NCBI RefSeq assembly: GCF_002950945.1
Contig: NZ_CP012673.1
Coordinates: forward strand, 13,941,501 to 14,005,500
Reading direction: 5' to 3'
DNA length: 64,000 nt
From: Sorangium cellulosum
GTDB taxonomy: Bacteria; Myxococcota_A; Polyangia; Polyangiales; Polyangiaceae
Under the pieces are notes generated by a model. The model was not told the origin of the DNA and did no database searches. It saw nothing but the letters and a program-made list of their open reading frames with translations. Position 1 is the stretch's first letter, and every line of letters starts with the position of its first letter. Both the position numbers and the translations under genes were made by a program. Positions 11,238 to 20,067 of the stretch are shown here, one piece after another.

Positions 11238-11309
11238 GCGGGGGCATTGCGCCCCCGCCGTCGGGCGCCCGGCCGCCCCGGCGTGATCTCCCGCCGGGCG
11301 GTCGGGCGC
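11238..11309. terminator. two tandem strong hairpins between convergent genes
   Basis: Hairpin one is GCGGGGGC (11238-11245), loop ATTGC, GCCCCCGC (11251-11258), starting 11 bases after the stop of the small gene. Hairpin two pairs 11265-11283 with 11292-11309 (about 18 bp, one wobble and one bulge). Neither has a U-tract, which is usual for very GC-rich genomes. Their place between two convergent genes supports a bidirectional transcription end. Confidence 0.6.
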
Positions 11310-11323
11310 TCCTTGTCGGACCG

Positions 11324-13762
11324 TCACTCCTCGGGAGGGGACGCCGGCGCGGGCTCGGCCACGTCGACGGCGCAACCGCCCCACGTCGAGGTCGGGACAG
11401 GCAGCGCCACCGAGGCGACGGGCGTCTCGAGATCGTCGAGCGTGTTCGCGAGGACGCCGCCGTACGAGATCGAATAGACGTGATCCTCGATGAACAGGCC
11501 GCGCCGCACCTGGGGGCTGAAGTAGCCGTAGCACGGGTCGGACGTGTCGCCGAAGAAGGCGCTGTGGTCGACCGCGCCGAGCCGGCGGATCCCGTCCTCG
11601 AGATCCACGTTGAAGAGCTCGAGCGTGCTCTTGATCTCGAACTTGTCCGGCGAGTAGCTCACGAGCGGGATGGCGAGCACGCCGCGCTCAGCGTCGTACG
11701 TGAACGCCTTGTGGTTGTACTCCGCCTCGGAGGAGGCGTACGTCGCGTCGATCGTCGCCTTGTGCAGCTGGGCCGGCGCCGCCGGGTTGCTGACGTCGAA
11801 GATCTGCAGCGCCAGGTCGGTCACCTGGCCCTCCTCGGTCCCGTCGCGGCCGATCGTCAGGAGGTGCCCGTCGTCGAGCGGGTGCATGTACTCGCTGAAG
11901 CCGGGGATCTTGAGCTCGCCCACGACGGCGGGGGCCGCCGGGTTGGCGAGGTCGATCACGAACAGCGGGTCGACCCGGCGGAACGTCACGACGTAGCCGC
12001 GGTTGCCGACGAACCGGACCGACTGGATCGTCTCACCGGGGGCCAGCCCCGTGACGGCGCCGACGGGGGTGAGCTCGTCCCCGCTGGCCTCGAGCACGAA
12101 CACGTTGTTGGCGGTCGTCCACTCGGTCGCCGACTGGAGCTGCTCGGTCGTGGCGACGCGGAGCTTACCGGCCTGCTCATCGAGCGAGAACTGGTTGCGG
12201 ACGAACCCGGGCACCGAGCCCGAGGCGACGTACTGCGGCTGGCTCGGGTCCGCGGTCAGGTCGAACTTGTGCAGGTGCGTGAGGCCCAGGCTCACGAGCT
12301 CCTCGCCGAAGCCCTCCGGCGACGGCGGCTGCTGCCAGCCCTGCGCGGCGACGTAGAGGGCGTCGAGGCTCGAATAGACGGTATCGCTCGCGCCGATGAT
12401 CGAGGTCGACGCCGGGTCGGCGTCGAGGTGCTCGAGGTCGATCGACTCGACCTGCGTCAGGCCGTAGGCCGTCGTGCCGACCGCCGGGATGTAGAAGTCC
12501 GAGCAGCTCGCGTCGAGCAGCGTGACCGTCTCTCCCTCCTTCTCGAAGCGGTTCGGCAGCCACGTGGAGACCGGGGCCGCCTCGATGATCGCCGTGTTCT
12601 CGGCGCGGAGCTGCTCGAACGCCGCGGTCCACTCCTCCTGGGTCGAGGGGTACTCGGTCAGGTCGGCGGGCCAGTAGTTGAGCGCGGGGCCGTGGGCGCC
12701 GCCGCTCAGCACCGTGCGGACGTGCTCGGCGGCGCGCCTCGACGAGGTGTAGTTGCCCTCGAAGTAGAGCTCCTTGACCACGCTGGGGCCGCCGCTGGCG
12801 AGGCTCAGCACGGTGATCTTCGTGAGCGGGGCATAGACGTACGGCGTGCCGGGCTCGACGGGATCGGAGGGCTCCCCCGGCTCGCTGGCGCCCCCGTCCG
12901 GCGGCGCGTCGAAGTCCGCGGGCGGCGGCGCGTCACCCTCCGGCGGCGACTCTTCGCCCGGGGCCGGCGGCGCGGGGTCGTCCGGCGCGGGAGCCGGCTT
13001 GTCGCTCCCGCCGTCGCTCGAGCTCCCGCTGTCGCCGGAGCCCCCGCCATCCGGGGGCGTCGGCCCGCCCGTCGGCGTGTCCACGGCGATGCCAGGCATG
13101 GCGACCCCGCCGCGGAGCACGTAATCGTAGTACTCGGACCGCGGCTCGACCCCCGCTCGCTCGTAGATCGAGGCCCCGTTGACCGTCGAGTAGACGACGA
13201 CCTTGTCGTCCGTCACGAACATCTCGAACGGCTCGCCCTCGACCGCGAGCGAGCTGCCCACCGCGAGCGACGAGGCCGGCCACGAGGTGAGCGTGACGAA
13301 GCTCTGCCCGTGGAGCAGGTAGATGTTGTTGCCGTCGGTCTTGACGATATCGGCCTCATCGACGCCGGCGACCTGGGTGTTCGTCTCGGAGTGCGACGGG
13401 GCGTCGGCGTCGCCCGCTGCTTCCCCGGCGTTGCCGCCTGCGGGCGCCGAGCCGGGATCGGCGGGGGGGGTGGGGGCGGGCGTCCCGGTGGGGCTATCCA
13501 AGATCACATCGTCGCCGCGGACGCCCGGGTAGTAGCCGTACGTGGCGTAACTCGCGATGATCGCGTCGATCTGGGCGTTCATCTTGGCGAGCGTGTCCTG
13601 CTTCAGCGACGCTTCGAGGTCGTCGCAGGACCGAGCGCGGCGGAGGGGCGCTTGTGCGTCGTCGGTGTCGACCGGCGACGTGGTGTCGACCACGCATCCG
13701 GCGGCGAGGACGCCTGTTGCAGCCAGGAGCCAGAGAGAGGAATGGGCGCGGTGTGTTCGCAT
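11324..13762 (-). CDS. secreted beta-propeller lipoprotein (COG4880-like)
   Basis: 812 residues from ATG 13762 (ATG 13774 is a close alternative). The signal peptide ends in GVLAAGC. A Pro/Gly-rich stretch then leads to the hallmark of beta-propeller proteins distantly related to WD-40: TNTQVAGVDEADIVKTDGNN, followed by NIYLLHG and later repeated blades such as GYVVTFRRVDPLFVIDL and a TIGRDGTEEGQVTDLALQIF stretch. An Asp/Pro/Gly-rich insertion (about 210-310) interrupts the first blades. The C-terminus keeps the family features RRGLFIEDHVYSISYGGV and an exposed Cys pair region. Function is unknown; location is probably the outer membrane or periplasm. It ends at paired hairpins shared with the convergent neighbour. 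Confidence 0.85.
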   Translation of the reverse strand: MRTHRAHSSLWLLAATGVLAAGCVVDTTSPVDTDDAQAPLRRARSCDDLEASLKQDTLAKMNAQIDAIIASYATYGYYPGVRGDDVILDSPTGTPAPTPPADPGSAPAGGNAGEAAGDADAPSHSETNTQVAGVDEADIVKTDGNNIYLLHGQSFVTLTSWPASSLAVGSSLAVEGEPFEMFVTDDKVVVYSTVNGASIYERAGVEPRSEYYDYVLRGGVAMPGIAVDTPTGGPTPPDGGGSGDSGSSSDGGSDKPAPAPDDPAPPAPGEESPPEGDAPPPADFDAPPDGGASEPGEPSDPVEPGTPYVYAPLTKITVLSLASGGPSVVKELYFEGNYTSSRRAAEHVRTVLSGGAHGPALNYWPADLTEYPSTQEEWTAAFEQLRAENTAIIEAAPVSTWLPNRFEKEGETVTLLDASCSDFYIPAVGTTAYGLTQVESIDLEHLDADPASTSIIGASDTVYSSLDALYVAAQGWQQPPSPEGFGEELVSLGLTHLHKFDLTADPSQPQYVASGSVPGFVRNQFSLDEQAGKLRVATTEQLQSATEWTTANNVFVLEASGDELTPVGAVTGLAPGETIQSVRFVGNRGYVVTFRRVDPLFVIDLANPAAPAVVGELKIPGFSEYMHPLDDGHLLTIGRDGTEEGQVTDLALQIFDVSNPAAPAQLHKATIDATYASSEAEYNHKAFTYDAERGVLAIPLVSYSPDKFEIKSTLELFNVDLEDGIRRLGAVDHSAFFGDTSDPCYGYFSPQVRRGLFIEDHVYSISYGGVLANTLDDLETPVASVALPVPTSTWGGCAVDVAEPAPASPPEE

Positions 13763-14078
13763 GGTGCCGGCCATATTCGCAAGGACCGAGCCAGCCGCCC
13801 GCGCGCCTGTCGCCGCTCGATTCCCGCGCGTATCGGCCGTGCTTCGCCGCGCGAGGCGCGACAACCATGGCGGCCCGCCGCGGCCTGGCACATGTGCCAG
13901 GGGCCGTATCGACGTCAGTCGCGCGCACACCAGCGTACAACGTGCAGGAAGGTTTTGCAGGAACAGCAGACGTTGCTCGTGACGACGAACCGCGCGGCCG
14001 CCCATCGCCAGCGGCTGCCCCGCGGGAGCGCCGTGCCCCGCGGGAGCGCCGGTGGAGCCGCGGCGCCGGGCGCGGGCG
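13763..14078. other. 316-base gap with an 18-base tandem repeat
   Basis: TGCCCCGCGGGAGCGCCG occurs twice head to tail at 14013-14030 and 14031-14048, just downstream of the 14079 gene's end. Each copy contains a CCCCGCGGG near-palindrome, so the pair may fold as hairpins and help end transcription. The stretch 13930-13990 is less GC-rich and probably holds the promoter of the 13762 gene, but I could not identify hexamers. No gene is supported. Confidence 0.5.
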
Positions 14079-15914
14079 TCAGAGGGGGACGGGGGCGGGC
14101 GGGATCTTGAAGACGTCCCACGCGGGCGTGTGGTTGCTCGTGTCCGCCGCCTGGTTCCAGAGGTAGATCGACGGGTACGTGTGCACCGCGGAGCCCTCCA
14201 CGACGACGCCGGTCACGTAGAGCTGAGAGGCCTTCTTGCTCGGGGTCTTCTGGAGCGTGTAGCCGTCGCGCGAGGACGAGAAGATGACCCAGTAATAGGT
14301 CTTGTTGCCGACGGTCGTGGCCTCGGGCGCCCACTGAGGCCAGCTGTTGTGGATTCCCGGGCTCGTGACCCCGAGGCACGCGGGCGGGTCGTTGGCCGCG
14401 AGGCGCGTCGCCTCGCCGCCGGCCGCGGGGACGACGTGGATCTCGGAGCTCGGGTTGTAATACATCTGCCCTGGGCCCGGCGTCCGGTTGAACGCGATCA
14501 GCTTGTCGTCGGGCGCGAACGCCGGGTAGTACTCGTTGAAGTTCGGCTCCGCGGCGCCCTGCACCGGCGCCGCCGCGCCGCCTTGCCGGTTGTTGTAAGG
14601 CACCGTGAAGAGATCGCCGGCCCCGTCGTCGAGCCGCCCGTCCTTGCCGGCGTCGGTCGAGACGTAGACGATGGTCTCGCCGTCGTTGCTCCAGTCCGGC
14701 ATCATCGCCCCGCGCGTGTCGCTGGTGCGGTCGATGAACCCGAAGGCGGTGCCCTCTGCGGCGGTCATCTCGCTCCGGACCGTCGTCTGGTTGGCCGTCC
14801 CGAGGTCGGCCGGCTCCGGCGACTCCAGATCGAACCAGGCGAGGCGCGCCTTCGGCATGCTGGTATGCGACTGGCCATCCCAGATGCCGCCGCTGTCCCG
14901 GCCGTAGGAGGTGATGAAGATCCGGTCCCCGGGTCGGAAATGCGCGGGCGACATCTTGGGCGGCCCGAGCCAGGGCTGGTTCATCGCCTCCGACCCGCCC
15001 GGCGTCACGTAGGCGGGGACCGCCCCGGTCGAGCCCTCCTTGACCGAGGCGATGGCGAGGTTCCACGGCCAGTGATCCATGAAGAGGACGGACTCGCCGT
15101 CGGGCGTCGACGTGTGGCACCCGATGCACCTCACCTGGCCGGTGCCCCGCACGTTGGCGTTCTCGTCCCGCCGGCCGCCCTGCTGCACCTGGTCGACCTT
15201 GAGCGCGTCGACGACGCCCTCCTCCCCCACGCCGAAGCCCGCCAGCCACGCGTCCGCGGGCCCCTCGCCGATCGCCGCCCAGTACACCATGCTGCCGCCG
15301 GCCGGGGCGGGCGCGACGTGGATCGGCCCGGAGGTGCCCACGAGCGGCGTGCCCGGCGCGCTCGTCGACACGGAGCGGATCGTGATCGTGATCGGCTCGT
15401 CGACGACGTGCCCCGCCAGCTGCTTCCACATGTCCGCGGGCATCGTCCACGTCGTGCTCGTCGTGTAGACGACGAGGTCGTTCTTCTCCCGGTCGGCGTG
15501 CACGCGGATCTCGAACAGATCCTGTCCTTGCGGCGCAATCCACCGGAACCGGGGACGGAGCCAGTTGTTCGGGAAGAGCGCCCCGATCTCCGGCTCGACC
15601 AGGCACGGGCCGCCCTGCGCCCCGCTGCTCGGATCGCCGAACAGCGCGGCCGCGTTCGGCGGCGGCGCCCCGCGCTCGTCGAAGATCGGGGTCGCGGGGA
15701 AGTCCTCGCACACCTCGCACGGGGGCACGACGGTCTCGCCTTCAATGAAATCGTCGCCGAAGAGATCCCCTCCCACGCCGAAGCCGTCGTCCGGCGCCGC
15801 GCCCGCACCCCCGCTCCCGCTCCCCTGGCCCTTGGGGGAGCCCCCACCCGAGCACGCGACCGCGCAGACAGAGCCGACAAGCAGAGTCCCAATCAGATGA
15901 TGCAAGGTTCTCAT
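14079..15914 (-). CDS. lipoprotein with one CxxCH haem motif and TolB-like propeller blades
   Basis: 611 residues. Signal peptide with lipobox CAVACSG (Cys about 21), then a Gly/Ser-rich spacer. Two CEVCEDF-type cysteines lie near residue 68. A Fn3-like region (about 115-225) precedes RCIGCHTSTPDGE at about 270, a CxxCH motif of the c-type cytochrome kind. Behind it come WD40/PD40-like blades: PDWSNDGETIVYVSTD, YYPAFAPDDKLIAFNRT, and SWPQWAPEATTV with WVIFSSSRDG. This layout fits exported propeller proteins with a single haem site, but one CxxCH does not prove haem binding. It starts at ATG 15914 and is divergent from the triple-GAF kinase. Substrate and partners are unknown. Confidence 0.8.
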   Translation of the reverse strand: MRTLHHLIGTLLVGSVCAVACSGGGSPKGQGSGSGGAGAAPDDGFGVGGDLFGDDFIEGETVVPPCEVCEDFPATPIFDERGAPPPNAAALFGDPSSGAQGGPCLVEPEIGALFPNNWLRPRFRWIAPQGQDLFEIRVHADREKNDLVVYTTSTTWTMPADMWKQLAGHVVDEPITITIRSVSTSAPGTPLVGTSGPIHVAPAPAGGSMVYWAAIGEGPADAWLAGFGVGEEGVVDALKVDQVQQGGRRDENANVRGTGQVRCIGCHTSTPDGESVLFMDHWPWNLAIASVKEGSTGAVPAYVTPGGSEAMNQPWLGPPKMSPAHFRPGDRIFITSYGRDSGGIWDGQSHTSMPKARLAWFDLESPEPADLGTANQTTVRSEMTAAEGTAFGFIDRTSDTRGAMMPDWSNDGETIVYVSTDAGKDGRLDDGAGDLFTVPYNNRQGGAAAPVQGAAEPNFNEYYPAFAPDDKLIAFNRTPGPGQMYYNPSSEIHVVPAAGGEATRLAANDPPACLGVTSPGIHNSWPQWAPEATTVGNKTYYWVIFSSSRDGYTLQKTPSKKASQLYVTGVVVEGSAVHTYPSIYLWNQAADTSNHTPAWDVFKIPPAPVPL

Positions 15915-16371
15915 TCAGGTTCCTCCATGCGCGCGCTCAAGGCTCGTCCCCAGACCAGCACGCTGCCCTGGTGCTGGGCGACCTTCGTCATTTCGCGAAG
16001 CTCGCCTGGGTCGCGTCGCCAGGCGCCTGGCCGACGCGATCATCGGTGCTGGTGACGATGTGAAGAAAGTTCGGAGCAGGTAGGAGGACATGGAACCTTG
16101 TCCCCTGTCAAGCCCCGCCCGGGGCCTCGGCCCCGCGGCGGAACGCCTCGAGACGCGCGGAATCGAGGTGATGGTCTGGGCTGCGTTGTGATCACGTCCG
16201 CGCGCAGCACGAGCCGCAGCATCTTTGCGACGCGCCGTGTTCTCGGGAGGACCGCCCTGCGTCACCGCCGCGGCGTCGTGGGCCCAGGGCCAAGGCCATC
16301 GGGTGATTCTGCCTGCAAGCTCCAGAAATGCCGGGGCATTTGGCCTTCCACGTTCTGGTAGGCTCGCCCCG
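15915..16371. other. 457-base divergent intergenic region
   Basis: It separates the CxxCH lipoprotein from the hybrid kinase. It contains a GC-rich patch at about 16105-16145 with several CCCCG/CGGGG near-palindromes, and a TAGGCT box at 16359-16364 before the kinase start. Short open frames are present but show nothing recognisable. Confidence 0.45.
16359..16364 (+). promoter_or_regulatory. -10-like box TAGGCT, 7 bases before GTG
   Basis: TAGGCT ends at 16364 and GTG 16372 follows after CGCCCCG. The spacing predicts a leaderless or nearly leaderless transcript and supports GTG 16372 over the upstream ATG at 16225. Confidence 0.4.
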
Positions 16372-19146
16372 GTGGACAGCAACCTGGAGGCTCCTCCGCC
16401 GCCTGATCGCCCGGCAGCGCCCCGTCCTGGTGACGATCTCCTCGAGAGGGTCCCACAGAGCTCGCTCGTCAGGGTCGCGGCGCTCGCGGCCAGGTCGCTG
16501 CTCACGCCCATCGCGCTGATCACACGCCGCGACGGGAGCGTCGCGGGCAGCGTCGGCTTGCCGGAGGGCTGGCCGGAAGCTCGGGGCCCGCTCCCGCAGG
16601 CGGCCCTCGAGCAGGTTGCGCGCGGCGAGCTGCTCGCCGTCGAGGATGCCGAGCGCGATCCCGGGCTGCGCGACGGCCCGGTCTCCGGCGAGCTCGGCGC
16701 GGCGGCCTGGCTCGGCGTGCCGCTCTGCGGCGGCGACGGGGCGTGTGTCGGTGCGCTGAGCGTGCTCGACCGCCGCGCGCGCCGGTGGGAGGAGCGGGAC
16801 GCCGGCATCCTCCGCGACCTCGCCGCGCTGCTGAGCCAGGAGGTCGAGCTGCGGGAGGCGGCCGCCGCGTCGGCGCGCGCGGCCGGGGCCGCCGAGCGGC
16901 TCGAGGTCGTCACCGCGGCGCTCGCGGCGGCCGCGACGCTCGAGGACGCCGCGACGGTGGCGATCGAGCAGATCGGGACCGCCCTCGGGTCCCCCGCGGG
17001 CGCGCTGGCCGTGCTCGACGCGGAGGCGCAGTGCCTCCGCGTCGTCGCGGGCCGAGGCCTCAGCGCGGCGTCGCTCGCGCCCTACCGGGCGATCCCGCTC
17101 TCGGCGCACCTCCCCGTCACCGACGCCGTGCGCGCCGCGGCCCCGGTGCTCGTCGAGTCGCCGGAGGAGATGCTGGCGCGTTACCCCGCGGTGACGTCGA
17201 CGCTGAACGGGGCGTTCCGGTCGTGGGCGACGATCCCGCTGCTCGTCGAGGGGGTGGCGATCGGCGCCCTGTGGCTCTCCTTCGAACAGCCCCGGAGGTT
17301 CGGCGCCGAGGATCGGCTCCTCATGATGACCGTCGCGGGGCAGACCGCACAGGCGATCGCGCGCGCGCAGCTCTTCGAGGCCGAGCGGCAGGCGCGCGCG
17401 CGCGCCGCGCGCCTGGAGGCCGTGGCGGCGGCGCTCTCGACCGCGACGACGCTCGAGCAGGCCGCGCAGGTCGCCGTCGAGCAGATCACGACGGCGCTCG
17501 GGGCGCAGGGCGGCGTGCTGGGGGTGCTCCACCCCGATCCCGGCGCCGTGCGGGTGCTCGCGTGGTGTGGGGTCCGCACCGCGCGCTTCGACAGCTTCCA
17601 GGTGATCTCGCTCGACGAGCCGCTCCCGGCCACGGACGCCGTCCGCCATGCGCGGCCCATCCTGCTCAGCTCGCCCGGGGCCCTGGCGGCGTGTTATCCC
17701 CACCTGGAGGACCTCGTCGAGCCGCAGCTCCGCGCGTGGGCGGCGATCCCGTTCCTGCTCGAGGAGCGGGCCGTCGGCGTGGCCTGGTTCCACTTCCCCG
17801 AGCCGCGCGAGTTCACCCGGGAAGACGAGGCGCTGATGATGACCATCGGCCACCAGGCCGCGCAGGCGATCGCGCGGTCGCTGCTCTTCGAGGCGGAGCG
17901 CGCCGCGCGGGCGCAGGCCGAGAGCGCCGAGCGCCGCAAGGACGAGTTCCTGGCGATGCTCGGCCACGAGCTGCGCAATCCGCTGGCGCCGATCCTGACG
18001 GCGCTCGAGCTCATGCAGCGGTGCCAGGACGGCGACGGAGAGCGCGCCGGCCTCGTGGGGGAGCGCGCCCGCGTCGTCATCGAGCGCCAGGTGCGGCACC
18101 TGGAGCGCCTCGTGGACGACCTGCTCGACGTCTCCCGGATCACCCGGGGCAAGATCGCGCTGAAGCCGGAGCGGCTGCACGTGGCGGAGCTCGCGGCCAA
18201 GGCGATCGAGCTCGCGAGCCCGCTCCTCGAGCAGAGGAGGCACCGGCTCGAGGTGCTCATGCCGCCCGAGGAGCTCGTGGTCGAGGGCGATCACGTCCGG
18301 CTCGTGCAGGTGCTGACGAACCTGCTCACGAACGCGGCGAAGTACACCGACCCCGGCGGGCACATCGCGGTGACCGCGGAGGTGCTGGGGGGCGAGGTGG
18401 TGATCAGGGTCCGCGACACGGGCGCCGGCATCCCTCCGTCGCTGCTCCCCCACGTCTTCGACATGTTCGTCCAGGGGCCGCAGCGGCTCGACCGGGAGAA
18501 GGGCGGCCTCGGCCTCGGCCTGACGATCGTGAAGCGCCTGATCGAGATGCACGGCGGGTCCGTCGCGGCGCACAGCGATGGCCCGGGCAAGGGGAGCGAG
18601 TTCGTCGTCCGCCTCCCGCGGGCGGCGGCGGATGAGCGCGGCGTGCAGCCCGAGGCCGGGCAGCCTGGCGCGCGGCCGCCCGCCGCGCGGAGGCGCGTGC
18701 TCGTGGTGGACGACAACGACGACGGCGCCGAGCTCCTCGCGGGGGCGCTCACCTCCGCGGGGTACGCCGTCTGCGTCGCCCTGGACGGCCCCTCGGCGCT
18801 GGACGAGGCGCGGCGCTTCCGGCCGGAGATCGTGGTGCTCGACATCGGCCTGCCGGTGATGGACGGCTACGAGGTCGCGCAGAGGCTCAGGGCCGAGATC
18901 CTGACGGACGCGCGTGTGGTGCTGATCGCGCTCACGGGGTACGGCCAGGAGCAGGACCGCCGGCGCGCGCTCTCGTCGGGGTTCGACGAGCACCTCGTGA
19001 AGCCGGCCAGCCTCCAGCAGGTCCTCGGGGCGATCGCGCAGGCCACGGCGCGCCGTGATCCGGCGGCCTCCGGGGCGGGTCATGCTCCCGGCGCGCTCGA
19101 GCGGAATGCGCCGGGCGGGAGCTCCCCGGAGCCGTGGCAGTGCTAG
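16372..19146 (+). CDS. triple-GAF hybrid sensor histidine kinase with receiver domain
   Basis: 924 residues from GTG 16372. Three GAF domains lie at about 15-165, 190-335 and 360-505; GAF2 and GAF3 are clearly paralogous (shared LMMTxxxQxAQAIAR segments). HisKA follows with FLAMLGHELRNPLAPI (His 532), then HATPase_c with NLLTNAAKYTDPGG, RVRDTGAGIPPSLLPHVFDM and GLGLGLTIVKRL. A C-terminal receiver has VVDDNDDGAE and the phospho-acceptor Asp 824 in VVLDIGLPVMDG, plus the conserved Lys in VKPAS. No membrane segment is seen, so it is a cytosolic sensor of a diffusible ligand. Autophosphorylation at His 532 followed by transfer to Asp 824 is the expected route. The next gene starts nine bases after the stop but has its own box. 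Confidence 0.92.
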   Translation: MDSNLEAPPPPDRPAAPRPGDDLLERVPQSSLVRVAALAARSLLTPIALITRRDGSVAGSVGLPEGWPEARGPLPQAALEQVARGELLAVEDAERDPGLRDGPVSGELGAAAWLGVPLCGGDGACVGALSVLDRRARRWEERDAGILRDLAALLSQEVELREAAAASARAAGAAERLEVVTAALAAAATLEDAATVAIEQIGTALGSPAGALAVLDAEAQCLRVVAGRGLSAASLAPYRAIPLSAHLPVTDAVRAAAPVLVESPEEMLARYPAVTSTLNGAFRSWATIPLLVEGVAIGALWLSFEQPRRFGAEDRLLMMTVAGQTAQAIARAQLFEAERQARARAARLEAVAAALSTATTLEQAAQVAVEQITTALGAQGGVLGVLHPDPGAVRVLAWCGVRTARFDSFQVISLDEPLPATDAVRHARPILLSSPGALAACYPHLEDLVEPQLRAWAAIPFLLEERAVGVAWFHFPEPREFTREDEALMMTIGHQAAQAIARSLLFEAERAARAQAESAERRKDEFLAMLGHELRNPLAPILTALELMQRCQDGDGERAGLVGERARVVIERQVRHLERLVDDLLDVSRITRGKIALKPERLHVAELAAKAIELASPLLEQRRHRLEVLMPPEELVVEGDHVRLVQVLTNLLTNAAKYTDPGGHIAVTAEVLGGEVVIRVRDTGAGIPPSLLPHVFDMFVQGPQRLDREKGGLGLGLTIVKRLIEMHGGSVAAHSDGPGKGSEFVVRLPRAAADERGVQPEAGQPGARPPAARRRVLVVDDNDDGAELLAGALTSAGYAVCVALDGPSALDEARRFRPEIVVLDIGLPVMDGYEVAQRLRAEILTDARVVLIALTGYGQEQDRRRALSSGFDEHLVKPASLQQVLGAIAQATARRDPAASGAGHAPGALERNAPGGSSPEPWQC

Positions 19147-19149
19147 CTT
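19144..19149 (+). promoter_or_regulatory. -10-like box TAGCTT, 6 bases before GTG
   Basis: TAGCTT overlaps the stop codon of the kinase gene and ends six bases before GTG 19156, predicting an independent leaderless transcript for the Uma2 gene despite the short gap. Confidence 0.4.
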
Positions 19150-19155
19150 GCCCGC

Positions 19156-19998
19156 GTGGCACCATGTAAGCGCTTCGAGTTCCTGCTCAACGCCCGGCGG
19201 GCGCCTCGCGCGCTCGTGCTCCGCGATCTCTCGCCGGAGGAGGCCGGGGCCGCGATCGACTGGTCCGGCTGGTATCTGCCGGACGACGCGGAGCGCCCCG
19301 ACCGGGCAGCCAGGGCCGGGGTCGTCCGCCTGCTGCTCTCGGTGGTCTCGCAGCTCGCGCGCGAGCGCGGCTGGGCCGACTGGTATGCCGGGACCGACCA
19401 CGCCTTCGCCTGGGTGCAGGGCGAGCCGCTCGTCCGCGTGCTGCCCGACCTCTACGTCCTCGATCACCGCCCCGTGCCGCCGCTGCCGCGGCAGTGGCAG
19501 ACGTGGCTGCCGGGGCACCGCCCGCCGCGGCTCGCGCTGGAGATCGTCGCGGGCGACTGGCGCCGGGCGTACGAGGAGGCGCCGGCGAAGTACTGGCAGC
19601 TCGGCTGCCCCGAGCTCCTGCTCTTCGATCCGGAGGCCGCCGCCGCCCGCGCGCCGCTCGCCGAGGAGCGCGTGCCGCTCCAGCTCTACCGCCGGGAGCC
19701 GGACGGCACGTACCTGCGCGTCCACGCCGGCGCCGATCCCCTCCGGGTCGAGGCGCTCGACGCCCACGTCGTCGTGCTGAAGGACGGTCCGCACCCGGCG
19801 CTGCGCGTGGCGCGGACCTCCCGCGCGACGGATCTCGTGCCCGCCGAGGAGGAGGCCCTGCGCGCCGAGGGCGAGGCGCGCGCGGTGGAGCAGCGCGCCC
19901 GCGCCGCGGAGCAGCGCGCCCGCGCCGCCGCCGAGGCGCGCGTGCGCGAGCTCGAGGCGCGCGTGCGGGACCTGGAGGCCCGCGTCGCGCGCAGGTGA
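19156..19998 (+). CDS. Uma2-family PD-(D/E)XK protein with coiled-coil tail
   Basis: 280 residues. The Uma2 (DUF820) core shows LVRVLPDLYVLD (candidate active-site Asp), PPRLALEIVAGDWRRAY (Glu) and a downstream KYWQLGCPELLLFDPE. The last 60 residues are Ala/Arg/Glu heptads (RARAAEQRARAAAEARVREL) that should form a coiled coil, a frequent Uma2 extension. Start: GTG 19156; the ATG at 19163 is out of frame and followed by a stop. The family has a restriction-endonuclease fold, is greatly expanded in cyanobacteria and Sorangium, and has no settled function. It is convergent with the PH-domain gene at 20068. Confidence 0.85.
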   Translation: MAPCKRFEFLLNARRAPRALVLRDLSPEEAGAAIDWSGWYLPDDAERPDRAARAGVVRLLLSVVSQLARERGWADWYAGTDHAFAWVQGEPLVRVLPDLYVLDHRPVPPLPRQWQTWLPGHRPPRLALEIVAGDWRRAYEEAPAKYWQLGCPELLLFDPEAAAARAPLAEERVPLQLYRREPDGTYLRVHAGADPLRVEALDAHVVVLKDGPHPALRVARTSRATDLVPAEEEALRAEGEARAVEQRARAAEQRARAAAEARVRELEARVRDLEARVARR

Positions 19999-20067
19999 CG
20001 CGGGTCATGCCGTTGCCATCGGCCGTTGCAGGAATCGAGAGCTCACGGCAATGCGATCCGCCGCAGC

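Noticed and set aside
11480..14110. 876-codon plus-strand frame opposite the propeller lipoprotein
   Set aside because: Shadow frame rich in Arg/Val/Glu; the minus-strand protein has a signal peptide and family motifs.
16192..19794. 1200-codon minus-strand frame across the hybrid kinase and Uma2 genes
   Set aside because: It spans two real genes and their gap, an artefact of absent stops in GC-rich DNA.
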